A stretch of 32,184 bases of DNA from Tepidanaerobacter sp. EBM-38 (GCA_001896545.1 MPOT01000007.1:1-32184), one strand, 5' to 3'. Positions 1 to 7,471 are shown, counted from the first letter of the stretch. The notes: a model not told the origin generated them from the sequence alone. A program made the numbers and translations.

Positions 1-163
1 GATTCCTGCATTGGGTAAGATCCAAAGAGAATATTCTTTAGGTAGAATTATTATTGTTGCAGATAGAGGGATAACCACGGGGGATAATATTTGGTATATC
101 CTTTCTGCTAAAAACGGCTATATATTGAGCTACTCTGTTCAATCAGCCGATAGGGAATTTAAG

Positions 164-188
164 GTGTCAATAAGGAAAAAATTGACGC
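164..188. repeat. Quasi-palindromic repeat, copy 1 (partner at 4563-4594)
   Basis: GTGTCAAT, a 9-base spacer and ATTGACGC form a hairpin with one G.T pair. Apart from one extra G in the spacer and one A/G change, it matches the perfect palindrome at 4563-4594. It sits exactly where transposase similarity ends, so it may be an insertion-sequence end. Confidence 0.6.
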
Positions 189-231
189 AATCCTGTATAT
201 GTATCTACAAAGGTATCATGACAAGAAGCAT

Positions 232-265
232 AAAAAGCAGCAGGAGTATTTTCCTGCTGTTTTTT
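232..265. terminator. Bidirectional rho-independent terminator
   Basis: CAGCAGGA (238-245) pairs with TCCTGCTG (252-259) over a 6-base loop. The stem is followed by T6 on the plus strand and preceded by A5, which gives a T-tract on the minus strand. It lies directly after the stop codon of the last ABC-transporter gene, so on the minus strand it would end the marR-ABC-ABC operon. On the plus strand it would end the transposase remnant. Confidence 0.85.
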
Positions 266-2168
266 AAATAACATTTGCTTGCGAATCTTCCATGAAAGCT
301 CCCAGAAATTGGCTCTTGTATAAATCGGCATAAAAACCGCCTTTTGCCATTAGTTCCTCATGGGTGCCTTGTTCTATTATTCGGCCGTAATTCATAACCA
401 AGATATTATCTGCATTTCTTATAGTGGATAGACGGTGAGCGATAACGAAACTCGTCCTATTCTCCATAAGCTCCTTCATGGCTTTTTGAATAGACATTTC
501 TGTTAAAGTATCTACATTGCTAGTTGCTTCATCAAGTATTAATATATCTGGATCTGCTAGTATAGCTCGTGCAATAGTAATAAGCTGCTTTTCACCCTGC
601 GAAATATTGGAAGCATCTTCGTTAAGAACCGTATTGTACCCTTTAGGAAGTGCTTTTATAAAGTGATGAGCATGGGCCGCTTTAGCAGCTCTTATTATTT
701 CTTCATCAGTAGCCCCTTCTTTTCCATAGGCTATATTGTCTTTAACTGTGCCGCTAAAAAGCCATGTATCCTGAAGAACCATTCCAAAAATCCTTCTAAG
801 GTTGCTTCTTCTAATATCTCTTATATCTACATTGTCTACCATTATCTTGCCTGCATCTATTTCATAAAATCTCATAAGAAGATTTACAAGAGTTGTTTTT
901 CCTGCACCTGTAGGTCCAACTATAGCAACCATTTGTCCAGGGTCTACATCTATTGTTAAATCTTCAATTAAAGGTTCATCTTTCTTATAGCTAAAATACA
1001 CATGGTCTAAATCCACATATCCTTCGGCATTTTCAATGACTATTGCATCTTCTTTGTCAGGTATTTCCTCTTTTTGATCTAATATCTCAAATACTCTTTC
1101 AGCTGACGCAATTGTAGATTGAATGATATTGGCTATATTGGCTGTTTGAGTTATAGGATGCGTAAACTGTCGTGAATACTGGATGAAAGCCTGCACATTA
1201 CCTATTGTGATACGCCCGCCGGCCACCATTATTCCTCCAACAACACACACAAATACATAGCCTAAGTTGCTGATAAAGTTCATGATAGGCATTATTATTC
1301 CTGAAATAAATTGTGCCCGCCATGATGCTCCATAAAGTTCCTCGTTTATAGATTTAAATTCCTCGATAGCATCCTCCTCGTGTCCGAAGGCTTTTACAAC
1401 ATTATGACCGCCATACATTTCTTCTACATGGCCGTTTAAATTGCCCAGCACTCTTTGCTGCATAGCAAAATATTTTTGCGAGCGAGATGCGATAGACCTT
1501 ATAGCTAACAAGCTTAGCGGCAATGTTATTACGGTAACCAATGTCAATATTGGGCTTATCGTCAGCATCATTACGATTACTCCGATAATGGTAACAATTG
1601 CAGTAATCAGTTGAGTGATACTCTGCTGCAGTGTGGAACTTATATTATCTACATCATTTGTGACTCGGCTTAAAATTTCTCCATATGGGTTTGCATCAAA
1701 AAATTTAAGGGGTAGTTTGGTCAATTTCTCCATTATTTCGGCTCTCATTTTCCGGACTACACCTTGAGCTACGCCTGCCATCATATAATGCTGAATATAG
1801 CTAAATGCAGAACTTGCTATATATAAGCCGAGTAGTATAAACAAAATATGAATTATATAGGGAAAATCTATATGAGCTCCGGGTTCATTGCGCAGTATAG
1901 CAATAGAGCCTTCAAAAAGTTTGGTTGTTGCCATACCCATAATTTTAGGCCCTAAGATATTAAACACGGTGCCAAGCGCTGCCATACAAAACACGACTAA
2001 AATTATTGGGATATATGGTTTTATATAATTTAAAAGCCTCATAAAGCTGCCCTTAAAATTCTTAGGTTTCTCCATAGCTCTTGCCATAGGCGGTCCGCCG
2101 CCGCGGCCTTTTCCCTGCCTTGCCCCTCCCAGTCTGTGGCTGTCAATTCTCTCATTTTCACTGCTCAT
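264..2168 (-). CDS. ABC exporter half-transporter, catalytic subunit of a heterodimer
   Basis: 634 residues: a basic Gly/Arg-rich N-terminus, a six-helix type I exporter membrane domain (about 45-350), then a nucleotide-binding domain. Walker A GPTGAGKT is at 418-425, Walker B ILILDE at 542-547 with the catalytic Glu at 547, and the H-loop His is in IAHRL (578). The signature is atypical, ISQGE (522-526). With the partner encoded just upstream (4-base ATGA overlap) this forms one competent and one degenerate ATP site, as in TM287/TM288, LmrCD or BmrCD. The competent site uses this protein's Walker motifs and the partner's intact VSGGQ. By family and MarR context the likely role is export of drugs or other hydrophobic compounds across the cell membrane. 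The substrate cannot be read from sequence. The start is the ATG preceded by GGAGG and coupled to the upstream stop. Confidence 0.9.
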   Translation of the reverse strand: MSSENERIDSHRLGGARQGKGRGGGPPMARAMEKPKNFKGSFMRLLNYIKPYIPIILVVFCMAALGTVFNILGPKIMGMATTKLFEGSIAILRNEPGAHIDFPYIIHILFILLGLYIASSAFSYIQHYMMAGVAQGVVRKMRAEIMEKLTKLPLKFFDANPYGEILSRVTNDVDNISSTLQQSITQLITAIVTIIGVIVMMLTISPILTLVTVITLPLSLLAIRSIASRSQKYFAMQQRVLGNLNGHVEEMYGGHNVVKAFGHEEDAIEEFKSINEELYGASWRAQFISGIIMPIMNFISNLGYVFVCVVGGIMVAGGRITIGNVQAFIQYSRQFTHPITQTANIANIIQSTIASAERVFEILDQKEEIPDKEDAIVIENAEGYVDLDHVYFSYKKDEPLIEDLTIDVDPGQMVAIVGPTGAGKTTLVNLLMRFYEIDAGKIMVDNVDIRDIRRSNLRRIFGMVLQDTWLFSGTVKDNIAYGKEGATDEEIIRAAKAAHAHHFIKALPKGYNTVLNEDASNISQGEKQLITIARAILADPDILILDEATSNVDTLTEMSIQKAMKELMENRTSFVIAHRLSTIRNADNILVMNYGRIIEQGTHEELMAKGGFYADLYKSQFLGAFMEDSQANVI

Positions 2169-3892
2169 GCTATCTCCTCCTTTGAAAGCTGCGAAAGCAC
2201 AATATTCCTGTAAGTCTCGCAGTTTTCATAGAGTTCCTTATGTTTTCCTATGCCTACTACTCGACCTTCATCTAATACAATTATTTGATCTGCATTCATA
2301 ACTGTCGCAACACGCTGAGCCACAATTATCACAGTAGACTTCTTGGTTTCTTTATTTAATGCCATCCTAAGCTTTGCATCTGTTTTAAAATCCAACGCAG
2401 AAAAACTATCGTCAAACATGTATATTTTCGGCTTTTTTACAATTGCTCTTGCAATACAAATTCTCTGCTTTTGTCCGCCCGAAACGTTAAGGCCGCCTTC
2501 TGCAATCATGGTATCAAAACCATCTTTCATCCCATTTATAAATTCTGATGCTTGAGCAATTTCTGCTGCATGTCGCACTTCTTCATCTGTGGCATCTGCT
2601 TTGCCATATCTTATATTTTCGGCAATCGTGCCTGTAAACAAGACAGACTTTTGCGGCACATAACCTATCCATGAACGAAGAACTTTTTGAGGAATGTTTC
2701 TTATATCAATTCCATCTATAGTTATTTTGCCGGAGGTTACATCATAAAATCTCATAATAAGATTTGAAATAGTGGACTTGCCTGAACCTGTAGCACCGAT
2801 TATCGCAGTAGTGCGACCCGGCAATGCCTTAAATGATATATTAGATAATGCCGGCTCTTCAGCGTCAGGATATTTAAATGTTACATCATCAAATTCCAAT
2901 ACTCCTTTTATTTCTTTTGGTATAACAGGATTTTCGGGATCTACTATTTCAGGTTCCATATTTAATACTTCTTTGATTCTCTCTACTGATGCAGCTGCAC
3001 GAGGTATCATTATAAACATCATAGAAAGCATCATTGTAGAAAACATTATTTCCATAGCGTATTGGATAAACGCAAGGAGATCTCCAACTTCCATAATCGC
3101 CGCATTTATTTTAAGGCTTCCATACCATACAATGGCAATGGTTGTAATATTGAATATCAACATAACAAGCGGCATCATAACAGCCATTAACCTGTTTACC
3201 CTTATTGCTACATTAGTAAGATCGATATTCGCAGCATTAAAACGTTTTTTCTCATGCTCTACTCGGTTAAAGGCTCGAATAACTCTAACACCTGTAAGAT
3301 TTTCTCTCATTACCCTGTTTACAGTATCAATTTTGACTTGCATGGCTCTAAAAAGCGGTAATGAAAACTTTGATAATACCACTATTAACCCTATTAGTAT
3401 AGGCACAACTATCCAAAAAACAAAGGACAGGCTTGGCGCAGTAGATACAGCCATTATTATTGCACCTATGGCCATTATAGGAGCCATTACTACCATTCTA
3501 AAAAATATCATTGCGACCATTTGCAGCTGGGTTACATCATTCGTGGTTCTGGTTATAAGAGAGGCGGTTCCTATTTTATTAAATTCATTAAGAGAAAAAC
3601 TTTCTACTTTCTCGAAAATACTTTCTCTAAGCGACTTACCAAAACCCATAGCCGCCCTCGAAGAACAATAACTTGCCGCTATCGCAGCACCTACAGCACA
3701 AAGAGCTACAAACAGCATTTTCCCTCCTACGGCAAGAATGTAACCGGTATCTGTATTTACTATGCCGGTATTTACGATATCTGCAAGCATCGACGGCAGC
3801 ATCAGCTGTGACATCGCTTGGCAAAATATAAAGATTAATGATGCTGCAATAAATGGCCAATATGGTTTTAAATTGCTCAAGATTTTTTTCAT
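2165..3892 (-). CDS. ABC exporter half-transporter, degenerate-site subunit of a heterodimer
   Basis: 575 residues: six membrane helices (about 10-300) and a C-terminal ATPase domain. Walker A GATGSGKS is at 366-373 and the signature is a perfect VSGGQ (470-474). Walker B reads MFDDS, with Asp495 where the catalytic Glu should be, and the H-loop is VAQRV, with Gln526 for His. These two substitutions mark the non-hydrolytic half of heterodimeric exporters (TM287-like). The partner encoded immediately downstream has exactly the complementary pattern. It starts 7 bases after the MarR gene stop with GAGGTGAT as ribosome binding site, so the three genes form one operon. The likely role is efflux of toxic compounds, inferred from family and regulator. 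Confidence 0.9.
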   Translation of the reverse strand: MKKILSNLKPYWPFIAASLIFIFCQAMSQLMLPSMLADIVNTGIVNTDTGYILAVGGKMLFVALCAVGAAIAASYCSSRAAMGFGKSLRESIFEKVESFSLNEFNKIGTASLITRTTNDVTQLQMVAMIFFRMVVMAPIMAIGAIIMAVSTAPSLSFVFWIVVPILIGLIVVLSKFSLPLFRAMQVKIDTVNRVMRENLTGVRVIRAFNRVEHEKKRFNAANIDLTNVAIRVNRLMAVMMPLVMLIFNITTIAIVWYGSLKINAAIMEVGDLLAFIQYAMEIMFSTMMLSMMFIMIPRAAASVERIKEVLNMEPEIVDPENPVIPKEIKGVLEFDDVTFKYPDAEEPALSNISFKALPGRTTAIIGATGSGKSTISNLIMRFYDVTSGKITIDGIDIRNIPQKVLRSWIGYVPQKSVLFTGTIAENIRYGKADATDEEVRHAAEIAQASEFINGMKDGFDTMIAEGGLNVSGGQKQRICIARAIVKKPKIYMFDDSFSALDFKTDAKLRMALNKETKKSTVIIVAQRVATVMNADQIIVLDEGRVVGIGKHKELYENCETYRNIVLSQLSKEEIA

Positions 3893-3899
3893 AAAATTA

Positions 3900-4349
3900 T
3901 CACCTCGTATTAGTCTCCATAGGTTCTTTAAGATTATCCCTTATTTTTTTAAAAAGTCTGTTAAGCATGCTCTTTTCTTCCTCGGATAGGCCACTAAACA
4001 TTCTTTCTTCTATGCATTGTATTTCTTTATATATACTTTTGCAAAGTTTTCTTCCGTATTCAGTGAGGTATACGCGCATAACTCGCTGGTCAATTTCATC
4101 TTGGACTCTTTTTACTATTCCTGATTTTTCCATTCGCTTTAGCATAATGGTAACAGTAGGAGCTTTAATTTTTAAACTTTGCGCCAGTTCCGCCTGACTT
4201 TGTCCGTCGTCTTTATAAAGTGCAAACAGTAAAGGCGGCTGTCCGGGATAAACACCCCTTTTTTGAAATGACCTATGTGTCTTCAGGTAATGTAATCTTG
4301 CAATCTCCAGAAAGAGCGCATAATTTGATTCGGGATCTAAACAATTCAT
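3900..4349 (-). CDS. MarR-family transcriptional repressor
   Basis: 149 residues with the MarR winged-helix layout: an N-terminal dimerisation helix (HYLKTHRSF), a helix-turn-helix around residues 65-95 (QAELAQSLKIKAPTVTIMLKRMEK), then the wing with DQRVMRVYLTEYG. It is the first gene of a three-gene operon with two ABC exporter halves (7-base gap). MarR proteins in this setting usually repress their own operon until a drug-like ligand binds. The sequence supports that: a perfect palindrome TTAGACGTCTAA (4373-4384) sits just downstream of the -10 box of its promoter. The ligand cannot be told from sequence. The start ATG is the only good start; GGAGAGTGAG lies upstream. Confidence 0.92.
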   Translation of the reverse strand: MNCLDPESNYALFLEIARLHYLKTHRSFQKRGVYPGQPPLLFALYKDDGQSQAELAQSLKIKAPTVTIMLKRMEKSGIVKRVQDEIDQRVMRVYLTEYGRKLCKSIYKEIQCIEERMFSGLSEEEKSMLNRLFKKIRDNLKEPMETNTR

Positions 4350-4372
4350 TTAAATCTCACTCTCCAATTTAC

Positions 4373-4384
4373 TTAGACGTCTAA
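4373..4384. promoter_or_regulatory. Probable MarR operator palindrome
   Basis: TTAGACGTCTAA is a perfect 12-bp palindrome 24 bases upstream of the marR start and about 10 bases downstream of the -10 box. A bound dimer there would block the promoter. Its form (TTAG...CTAA) fits known MarR-type sites, and binding by this MarR is inferred. Confidence 0.75.
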
Positions 4385-4393
4385 TGAATTTGT

Positions 4394-4421
4394 ATTATAT
4401 CACTTAAAGTAGAAAAGTCAA
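4394..4421 (-). promoter_or_regulatory. Sigma-A promoter of the marR-ABC-ABC operon
   Basis: On the minus strand, TTGACT (4416-4421), a 16-base spacer and a perfect TATAAT (4394-4399). Transcription would start near 4386-4388, just ahead of the TTAGACGTCTAA palindrome. Confidence 0.8.
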
Positions 4422-4477
4422 TAATATATTTTTGCAAAAATATGGGCTGTTTTCCAACAGTCTTCCAAATAGGCAGT

Positions 4478-4519
4478 AAAGCCTATAACCCTTGTATTAA
4501 CAGGGTTATAGGCTTTTTT
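4478..4519 (+). terminator. Strong hairpin terminator, T-tract on the plus strand
   Basis: A 14-bp perfect stem pairs AAAGCCTATAACCC (4478-4491) with GGGTTATAGGCTTT (4503-4516). An 11-base loop lies between them and T6 follows on the plus strand. Flanking genes run on the minus strand, where the stem is followed only by TTTACTG. It may still stop rsmI transcripts, but its best orientation faces the other way (see findings). Confidence 0.65.
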
Positions 4520-4562
4520 CTTGGCTTTAGGTGTAAGGCTCAGGTTATATATCGTTATTAAT

Positions 4563-4594
4563 AAATGTGTCAATAAGAAAAAATTGACACATTT
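4563..4594. repeat. Perfect palindrome repeat, copy 2 (partner at 164-188)
   Basis: AAATGTGTCAAT and ATTGACACATTT form a 12-bp perfect stem around an 8-base A-rich loop. It overlaps the last bases of the rsmI stop codon region. The core is nearly identical to the copy at 164-188, and the two copies bracket the marR-ABC-ABC operon. Confidence 0.7.
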
Positions 4595-5495
4595 AAGTCT
4601 GTTTTTCTTTAGCATCAGGTTTTTTTATCAACAGCTCATAGGCTTGATTTCTTGAGAGCCCTAGTTGTTTAGCAGCTCTTTTCATTGCCTGATTTTTAGA
4701 AAGACCTTCTTCCATCTCATCTTGCATAATCAACCAAAGTTTATCTGCAAGATGAGATTCCAAAAGTTCCGGTTCACTTACACTGTTTACCGATGTTTTG
4801 GCAGATTTTTGCCCAGAATATGCACCCTCCACGACAATAACCATTTCACCTCTGGGCGACTTTACATTGAATCTTTCTATTACCTCTTCAATAGTCCCTC
4901 GAATAAATTCTTCATGTACCTTGGTCATCTCCCGGGCAATGACAATCTGCCGATTCCCCAACGCATCCTTTAAGGCTTTCAACGTTTTTATTATACGGTG
5001 TGGTGCCTCATAGAATATCAGTGTCCTTTGTTCATCTACCAGCTCTTTTAGTGTTTGCTTTTTCTCTTTAGTTTTTTGAGGCAAAAAACCTTCAAAGGCA
5101 AAGCGCTTGGTAGAAAGGCCGGAAGCTACTAAAGCACATATGGCGGCTGCTGCTCCGGGAAGTGGCACCACCCGGATATCTTGCCCAATAGCGTCTTTTA
5201 CTAAATCCTCCCCCGGATCTGAAAGGCCGGGAGTTCCTGCATCAGTTACAAGAGCAATATCTTTGCCTTCCTTTAAAAGCTCAATCACCTTAGGGCCTTT
5301 TGTCATCTTGTTATGCTCATGGTAACTGGTGAGAGGTGTTGCTATTTCAAAATGATTTAATAACTTTATGGTAACACGTGTATCCTCAGCGGCTATCAAA
5401 TCTACTTCTTTTAATATCTTTAAAGCTCTTAGCGTGATATCTTCCAGATTTCCTATTGGCGTAGGACATAGATATAAAGTACCTGGCTTGTTCAT
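4593..5495 (-). CDS. rsmI: 16S rRNA (cytidine1402-2'-O)-methyltransferase RsmI
   Basis: 300 residues. The N-terminus GTLYLCPTPIGNLEDITLRA, the AAEDTR motif and the later TDAGTPGLSDPG are diagnostic of the RsmI (YraL/YabC) branch of the tetrapyrrole-methylase fold. The enzyme methylates the 2'-OH of C1402 of 16S rRNA at the ribosomal P site, using S-adenosylmethionine. A frame-open TTG lies eight codons further up (5519), but CGGAGG sits inside that extension six bases before the ATG at 5495, so the ATG is the start. It follows the TrmN6-like gene by one base and both would share the promoter at 6288-6316. The C-terminal part has a helix-turn-helix-like tail (LSKNQAMKRAAKQLGLSRNQAYELL) found in many Firmicutes members. 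Confidence 0.93.
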   Translation of the reverse strand: MNKPGTLYLCPTPIGNLEDITLRALKILKEVDLIAAEDTRVTIKLLNHFEIATPLTSYHEHNKMTKGPKVIELLKEGKDIALVTDAGTPGLSDPGEDLVKDAIGQDIRVVPLPGAAAAICALVASGLSTKRFAFEGFLPQKTKEKKQTLKELVDEQRTLIFYEAPHRIIKTLKALKDALGNRQIVIAREMTKVHEEFIRGTIEEVIERFNVKSPRGEMVIVVEGAYSGQKSAKTSVNSVSEPELLESHLADKLWLIMQDEMEEGLSKNQAMKRAAKQLGLSRNQAYELLIKKPDAKEKQT

Positions 5496-5496
5496 C

Positions 5497-6252
5497 CTAG
5501 ACCTCCGATTGTTTCCCAAAATATATTTGTTTTATCTCATCGGTATAGCTTCCGTCGCTGTTGTAAACTACAAGGGGTGGAAGTATTTTCATGCCGCTGG
5601 AGGCACCCTTTTTTGCCATCATCAAAAACAAGTTCGGGCCTTCTTGGGCTTTGGGATGGATAAAACGCAGGATTTTAGGTTCAAGGCCTAATGATCTCAT
5701 TTTATAGATAACATCCACAAGCCTTACGGTTCGATATACCATATAAAAGCAACCACCAAAGCTCAATAACTGCCATGAAACCCTTGCCACATCCTCCAGT
5801 GTAGCGGCAACTTCATGTCTGGCAACGGCTATGCTCGGATTAGGGCTAATTTTGCCTTCCTTTAGCGCCATATATGGCGGATTTGTTACCACAACAGAAA
5901 AACTCTCCCTGCCGAAAATCTTGACAGCTTCCTTCAAATCGCCATGGACGATTTTAACCCGCTCTTCTAGCCTATTCATCTTTACATTTCTTACCGCACG
6001 ATCAAAGGCTTCGCCGACTATCTCTATCCCTACAATCTCCTTGGCATCAGTCTTGGCTGAAAGCAATAGCGCAATTACACCGCTTCCCGTTCCAATATCT
6101 ATCACTCTGTCATTTTTATCAGCTTTTACAAAATTTGCAAGCAGCACTGAATCTATTGCAAATTTATATGAGCCTTGCTTTTGGATGATTTTTAAGCCGT
6201 CACACAGCAAATCGTCAATCTGCTCGCCCGGATATTTTAAGAATTTGTCCAC
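5497..6252 (-). CDS. TrmN6/YabB-like SAM-dependent N6-adenine methyltransferase
   Basis: 251 residues. The SAM-binding motif I is VIDIGTGSGVIALLL (about 45-60). The catalytic NPPY motif of amino-methyltransferases appears as VVTNPPYMAL (about 123-132). Family members (E. coli TrmN6/YfiC, B. subtilis YabB) methylate N6 of adenine 37 in tRNA1(Val). The tRNA target here is inferred from family. The start is GTG at 6252, with AAGGTGA ten bases upstream. The stop lies one base before the rsmI ATG, which matches the yabB-rsmI pairing of Bacillus except that yazA (GIY-YIG) is absent. Confidence 0.85.
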   Translation of the reverse strand: MDKFLKYPGEQIDDLLCDGLKIIQKQGSYKFAIDSVLLANFVKADKNDRVIDIGTGSGVIALLLSAKTDAKEIVGIEIVGEAFDRAVRNVKMNRLEERVKIVHGDLKEAVKIFGRESFSVVVTNPPYMALKEGKISPNPSIAVARHEVAATLEDVARVSWQLLSFGGCFYMVYRTVRLVDVIYKMRSLGLEPKILRFIHPKAQEGPNLFLMMAKKGASSGMKILPPLVVYNSDGSYTDEIKQIYFGKQSEV

Positions 6253-6287
6253 TTAAATTCACCTTTATGCTAAAAATATCTGATTTC

Positions 6288-6316
6288 ATTATATCAAAGG
6301 CCTGTTTAATTAACAA
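6288..6316 (-). promoter_or_regulatory. Sigma-A promoter for trmN6-like/rsmI
   Basis: On the minus strand, TTGTTA (6311-6316), a 17-base spacer and TATAAT (6288-6293), about 35 bases ahead of the GTG start. Confidence 0.7.
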
Positions 6317-6343
6317 TTAATCCAAATGGTTCGTAAAGAAGAT

Positions 6344-6371
6344 GATAGGGTAAAGATAACTTCTTTACCCT
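6344..6371 (-). terminator. Hairpin after dapA, weak or no T-tract
   Basis: TAGGGTAAAG pairs with CTTTACCCTA across the dapA stop codon region. On the minus strand it is followed by TCATCTTC rather than a T-run, so it may be a transcript-end stabiliser or a poor terminator. Confidence 0.4.
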
Positions 6372-7243
6372 AATTTGCCAAGTTCGCTTAATGCTTTCTT
6401 TAAAGCTGCTATAGTATTGTCATCTGCCTCACACAAGGGCAGACGTAAACCTCCTACCCGAATACCTATTAGGTTAAGAGCGGCCTTGACCGGGATGGGA
6501 TTTGTGATTACGAATAGGGCTTTAAATATATTGAAAAGCTTTAAGTGAATTTCTTCCGCCTTTTTTGTATTGCCTTCTTCAAAACTCGTTATCATCTGTT
6601 TTATCTCGCTGCCTACCACATGTGATGCTACGCTTATAACCCCCTGTGCTCCAAGTGCCAACATAGGAAGTGTCAAGCTGTCGTCTCCGCTGTAAATCTC
6701 AAGGTTCGGCGCAAGAAGCCTCGTTTTGCTTGTTTTATCAAGATTTCCTACAGCGTCCTTTACCGCTACAACATTTTTAATTTCTGAAAGTCTTGCCAAT
6801 GTTTCAGGCTCAATGGTAACTGCTGTTCGGCCGGGTACGTTATACGGCACTACTGGAATATCCACTGCTTCAGCAATTGCTTTAAAATGCCGATAAAGTC
6901 CTTCTTGTGTTGGTTTGTTATAGTATGGCGACACTAATAGCAGGCTATCTGCGCCAACTTTTTCAGCCTTTTGAGACAGTTCGATGCTGTGTAAAGTTGA
7001 GTTACTTCCTGTACCTGCCATAATTTTAGCTCGCTTTCCGGCTATTTCCTTGCAGGCTTTAAATAAATCCAATTTTTCTTCATCGGTAAGCGTCGGCGAC
7101 TCACCTGTCGTGCCTGCTACCAGCAAAGTATCTGTTCCTGTTGCCAATAAATGTTCTATTAAGTTTTCCAATGCCTTATAATCTATGTTCAGCTCTTCAT
7201 CAAATGGTGTAACCATAGCAGTTATGACTTTTCCAAAAATCAT
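6365..7243 (-). CDS. dapA: 4-hydroxy-tetrahydrodipicolinate synthase DapA
   Basis: 292 residues, the usual length. DapA condenses pyruvate with aspartate semialdehyde in the lysine/diaminopimelate pathway, which in a spore former also supplies dipicolinate. Visible motifs: GTTGES (44-49), the catalytic Tyr in PYNVPGRT (Y134), and the Schiff-base Lys in VAVKDAVG (K162). A Tyr of the triad is at about 107-108 (SPYYNKP). KDAVG replaces the more common KEASG/KEATG, so a related pyruvate aldolase (N-acetylneuraminate lyase-like) cannot be wholly excluded, but GTTGES and overall match favour DapA. AAGGAGG lies at good spacing before the ATG. It has its own promoter (7309-7336) and a short leader with no room for a lysine riboswitch. 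It interrupts what in Bacillus is the yaaT-yabA-yabB run. Confidence 0.93.
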   Translation of the reverse strand: MIFGKVITAMVTPFDEELNIDYKALENLIEHLLATGTDTLLVAGTTGESPTLTDEEKLDLFKACKEIAGKRAKIMAGTGSNSTLHSIELSQKAEKVGADSLLLVSPYYNKPTQEGLYRHFKAIAEAVDIPVVPYNVPGRTAVTIEPETLARLSEIKNVVAVKDAVGNLDKTSKTRLLAPNLEIYSGDDSLTLPMLALGAQGVISVASHVVGSEIKQMITSFEEGNTKKAEEIHLKLFNIFKALFVITNPIPVKAALNLIGIRVGGLRLPLCEADDNTIAALKKALSELGKLG

Positions 7244-7308
7244 TTGTATCTTCCTCCTTAAATCTTTCTAATGAAAGTTTGCTCATGTCCATATCATTGA
7301 CATATAGT

Positions 7309-7336
7309 ATTATATAATATGCAGATAGTATGCCAA
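7309..7336 (-). promoter_or_regulatory. Sigma-A promoter for dapA
   Basis: On the minus strand, TTGGCA (7331-7336), a 16-base spacer and TATAAT (7309-7314), with start expected near 7302. The leader to the dapA ATG would be about 60 bases. Confidence 0.7.
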
Positions 7337-7408
7337 ATGACCATGTCGGATAAGCTTTTCAACATGTTCTGGGTAATTTAGGATTATCAAAATACGCCAT
7401 TGTTTCTA

Positions 7409-7471
7409 TTATCCTGTACCTCCTTTACTGGCTCTAATGGCTCCAATAATTCCTACTGATAATTCCAGCAT
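7409..7471 (-). CDS. Candidate 20-residue hydrophobic peptide gene
   Basis: ATG at 7471 is preceded by GGAGG with a 7-base spacing, as good as any ribosome binding site in the window. It opens a 20-codon frame beginning MLELSVGIIGAI and ending SKGGTG, followed by tandem stops TAA TAG. The first half is hydrophobic and amphipathic-looking; the end is basic and Gly-rich. A second GGAGG lies inside its last codons (7419-7423), which could start translation of something further down, but no good start is spaced for it. I do not recognise the peptide. It lies in the 341-base gap between the zinc peptidase and dapA, upstream of the dapA promoter. It could be a leader peptide, a small membrane peptide, or chance. 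Confidence 0.4.
   Translation of the reverse strand: MLELSVGIIGAIRASKGGTG

Larger units (their letters stand above)
1..271 (+). pseudogene. Transposase C-terminal remnant (IS1634/IS4-like DDE), cut by window edge
   Basis: An open frame enters from the window edge (bases 2-4 onward) and reads through IPALGKIQREY, then IIIVADRGITTGDNI and NGYILSYS. This is the pattern around the second catalytic Asp of IS1634-type DDE transposases (VADRG). The resemblance stops near base 160. There the frame runs into a quasi-palindromic GTGTCAAT...ATTGACGC sequence and then meaningless residues up to the stop at 269-271. The real transposase is much longer (over 500 residues in this family) and would continue past this point, so I read it as a decayed or truncated copy. 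Its 5' part lies outside the window, so whether the upstream half is intact cannot be judged. The family call rests on motif memory only. Confidence 0.6.

Noticed and set aside
2772..3671. Long plus-strand open frame (299 codons) opposite the ABC transporter gene
   Set aside because: It is antisense to a clearly recognised ABC exporter; its residue composition is a reflection of the real frame and it has no ribosome binding site.
4418..4615. Open minus-strand frame of 65 codons after rsmI
   Set aside because: It spans the palindrome, the terminator stem and the -35 box of the marR promoter, and has no ribosome binding site or protein-like pattern.
7315..7400. Short frames on the minus strand between the 20-residue peptide and dapA (one reads PEHVEKLIRHGHLAYYL)
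   Set aside because: It looks protein-like but has no start at usable distance from GGAGG, is only about 26 codons, and coincides with the dapA promoter.
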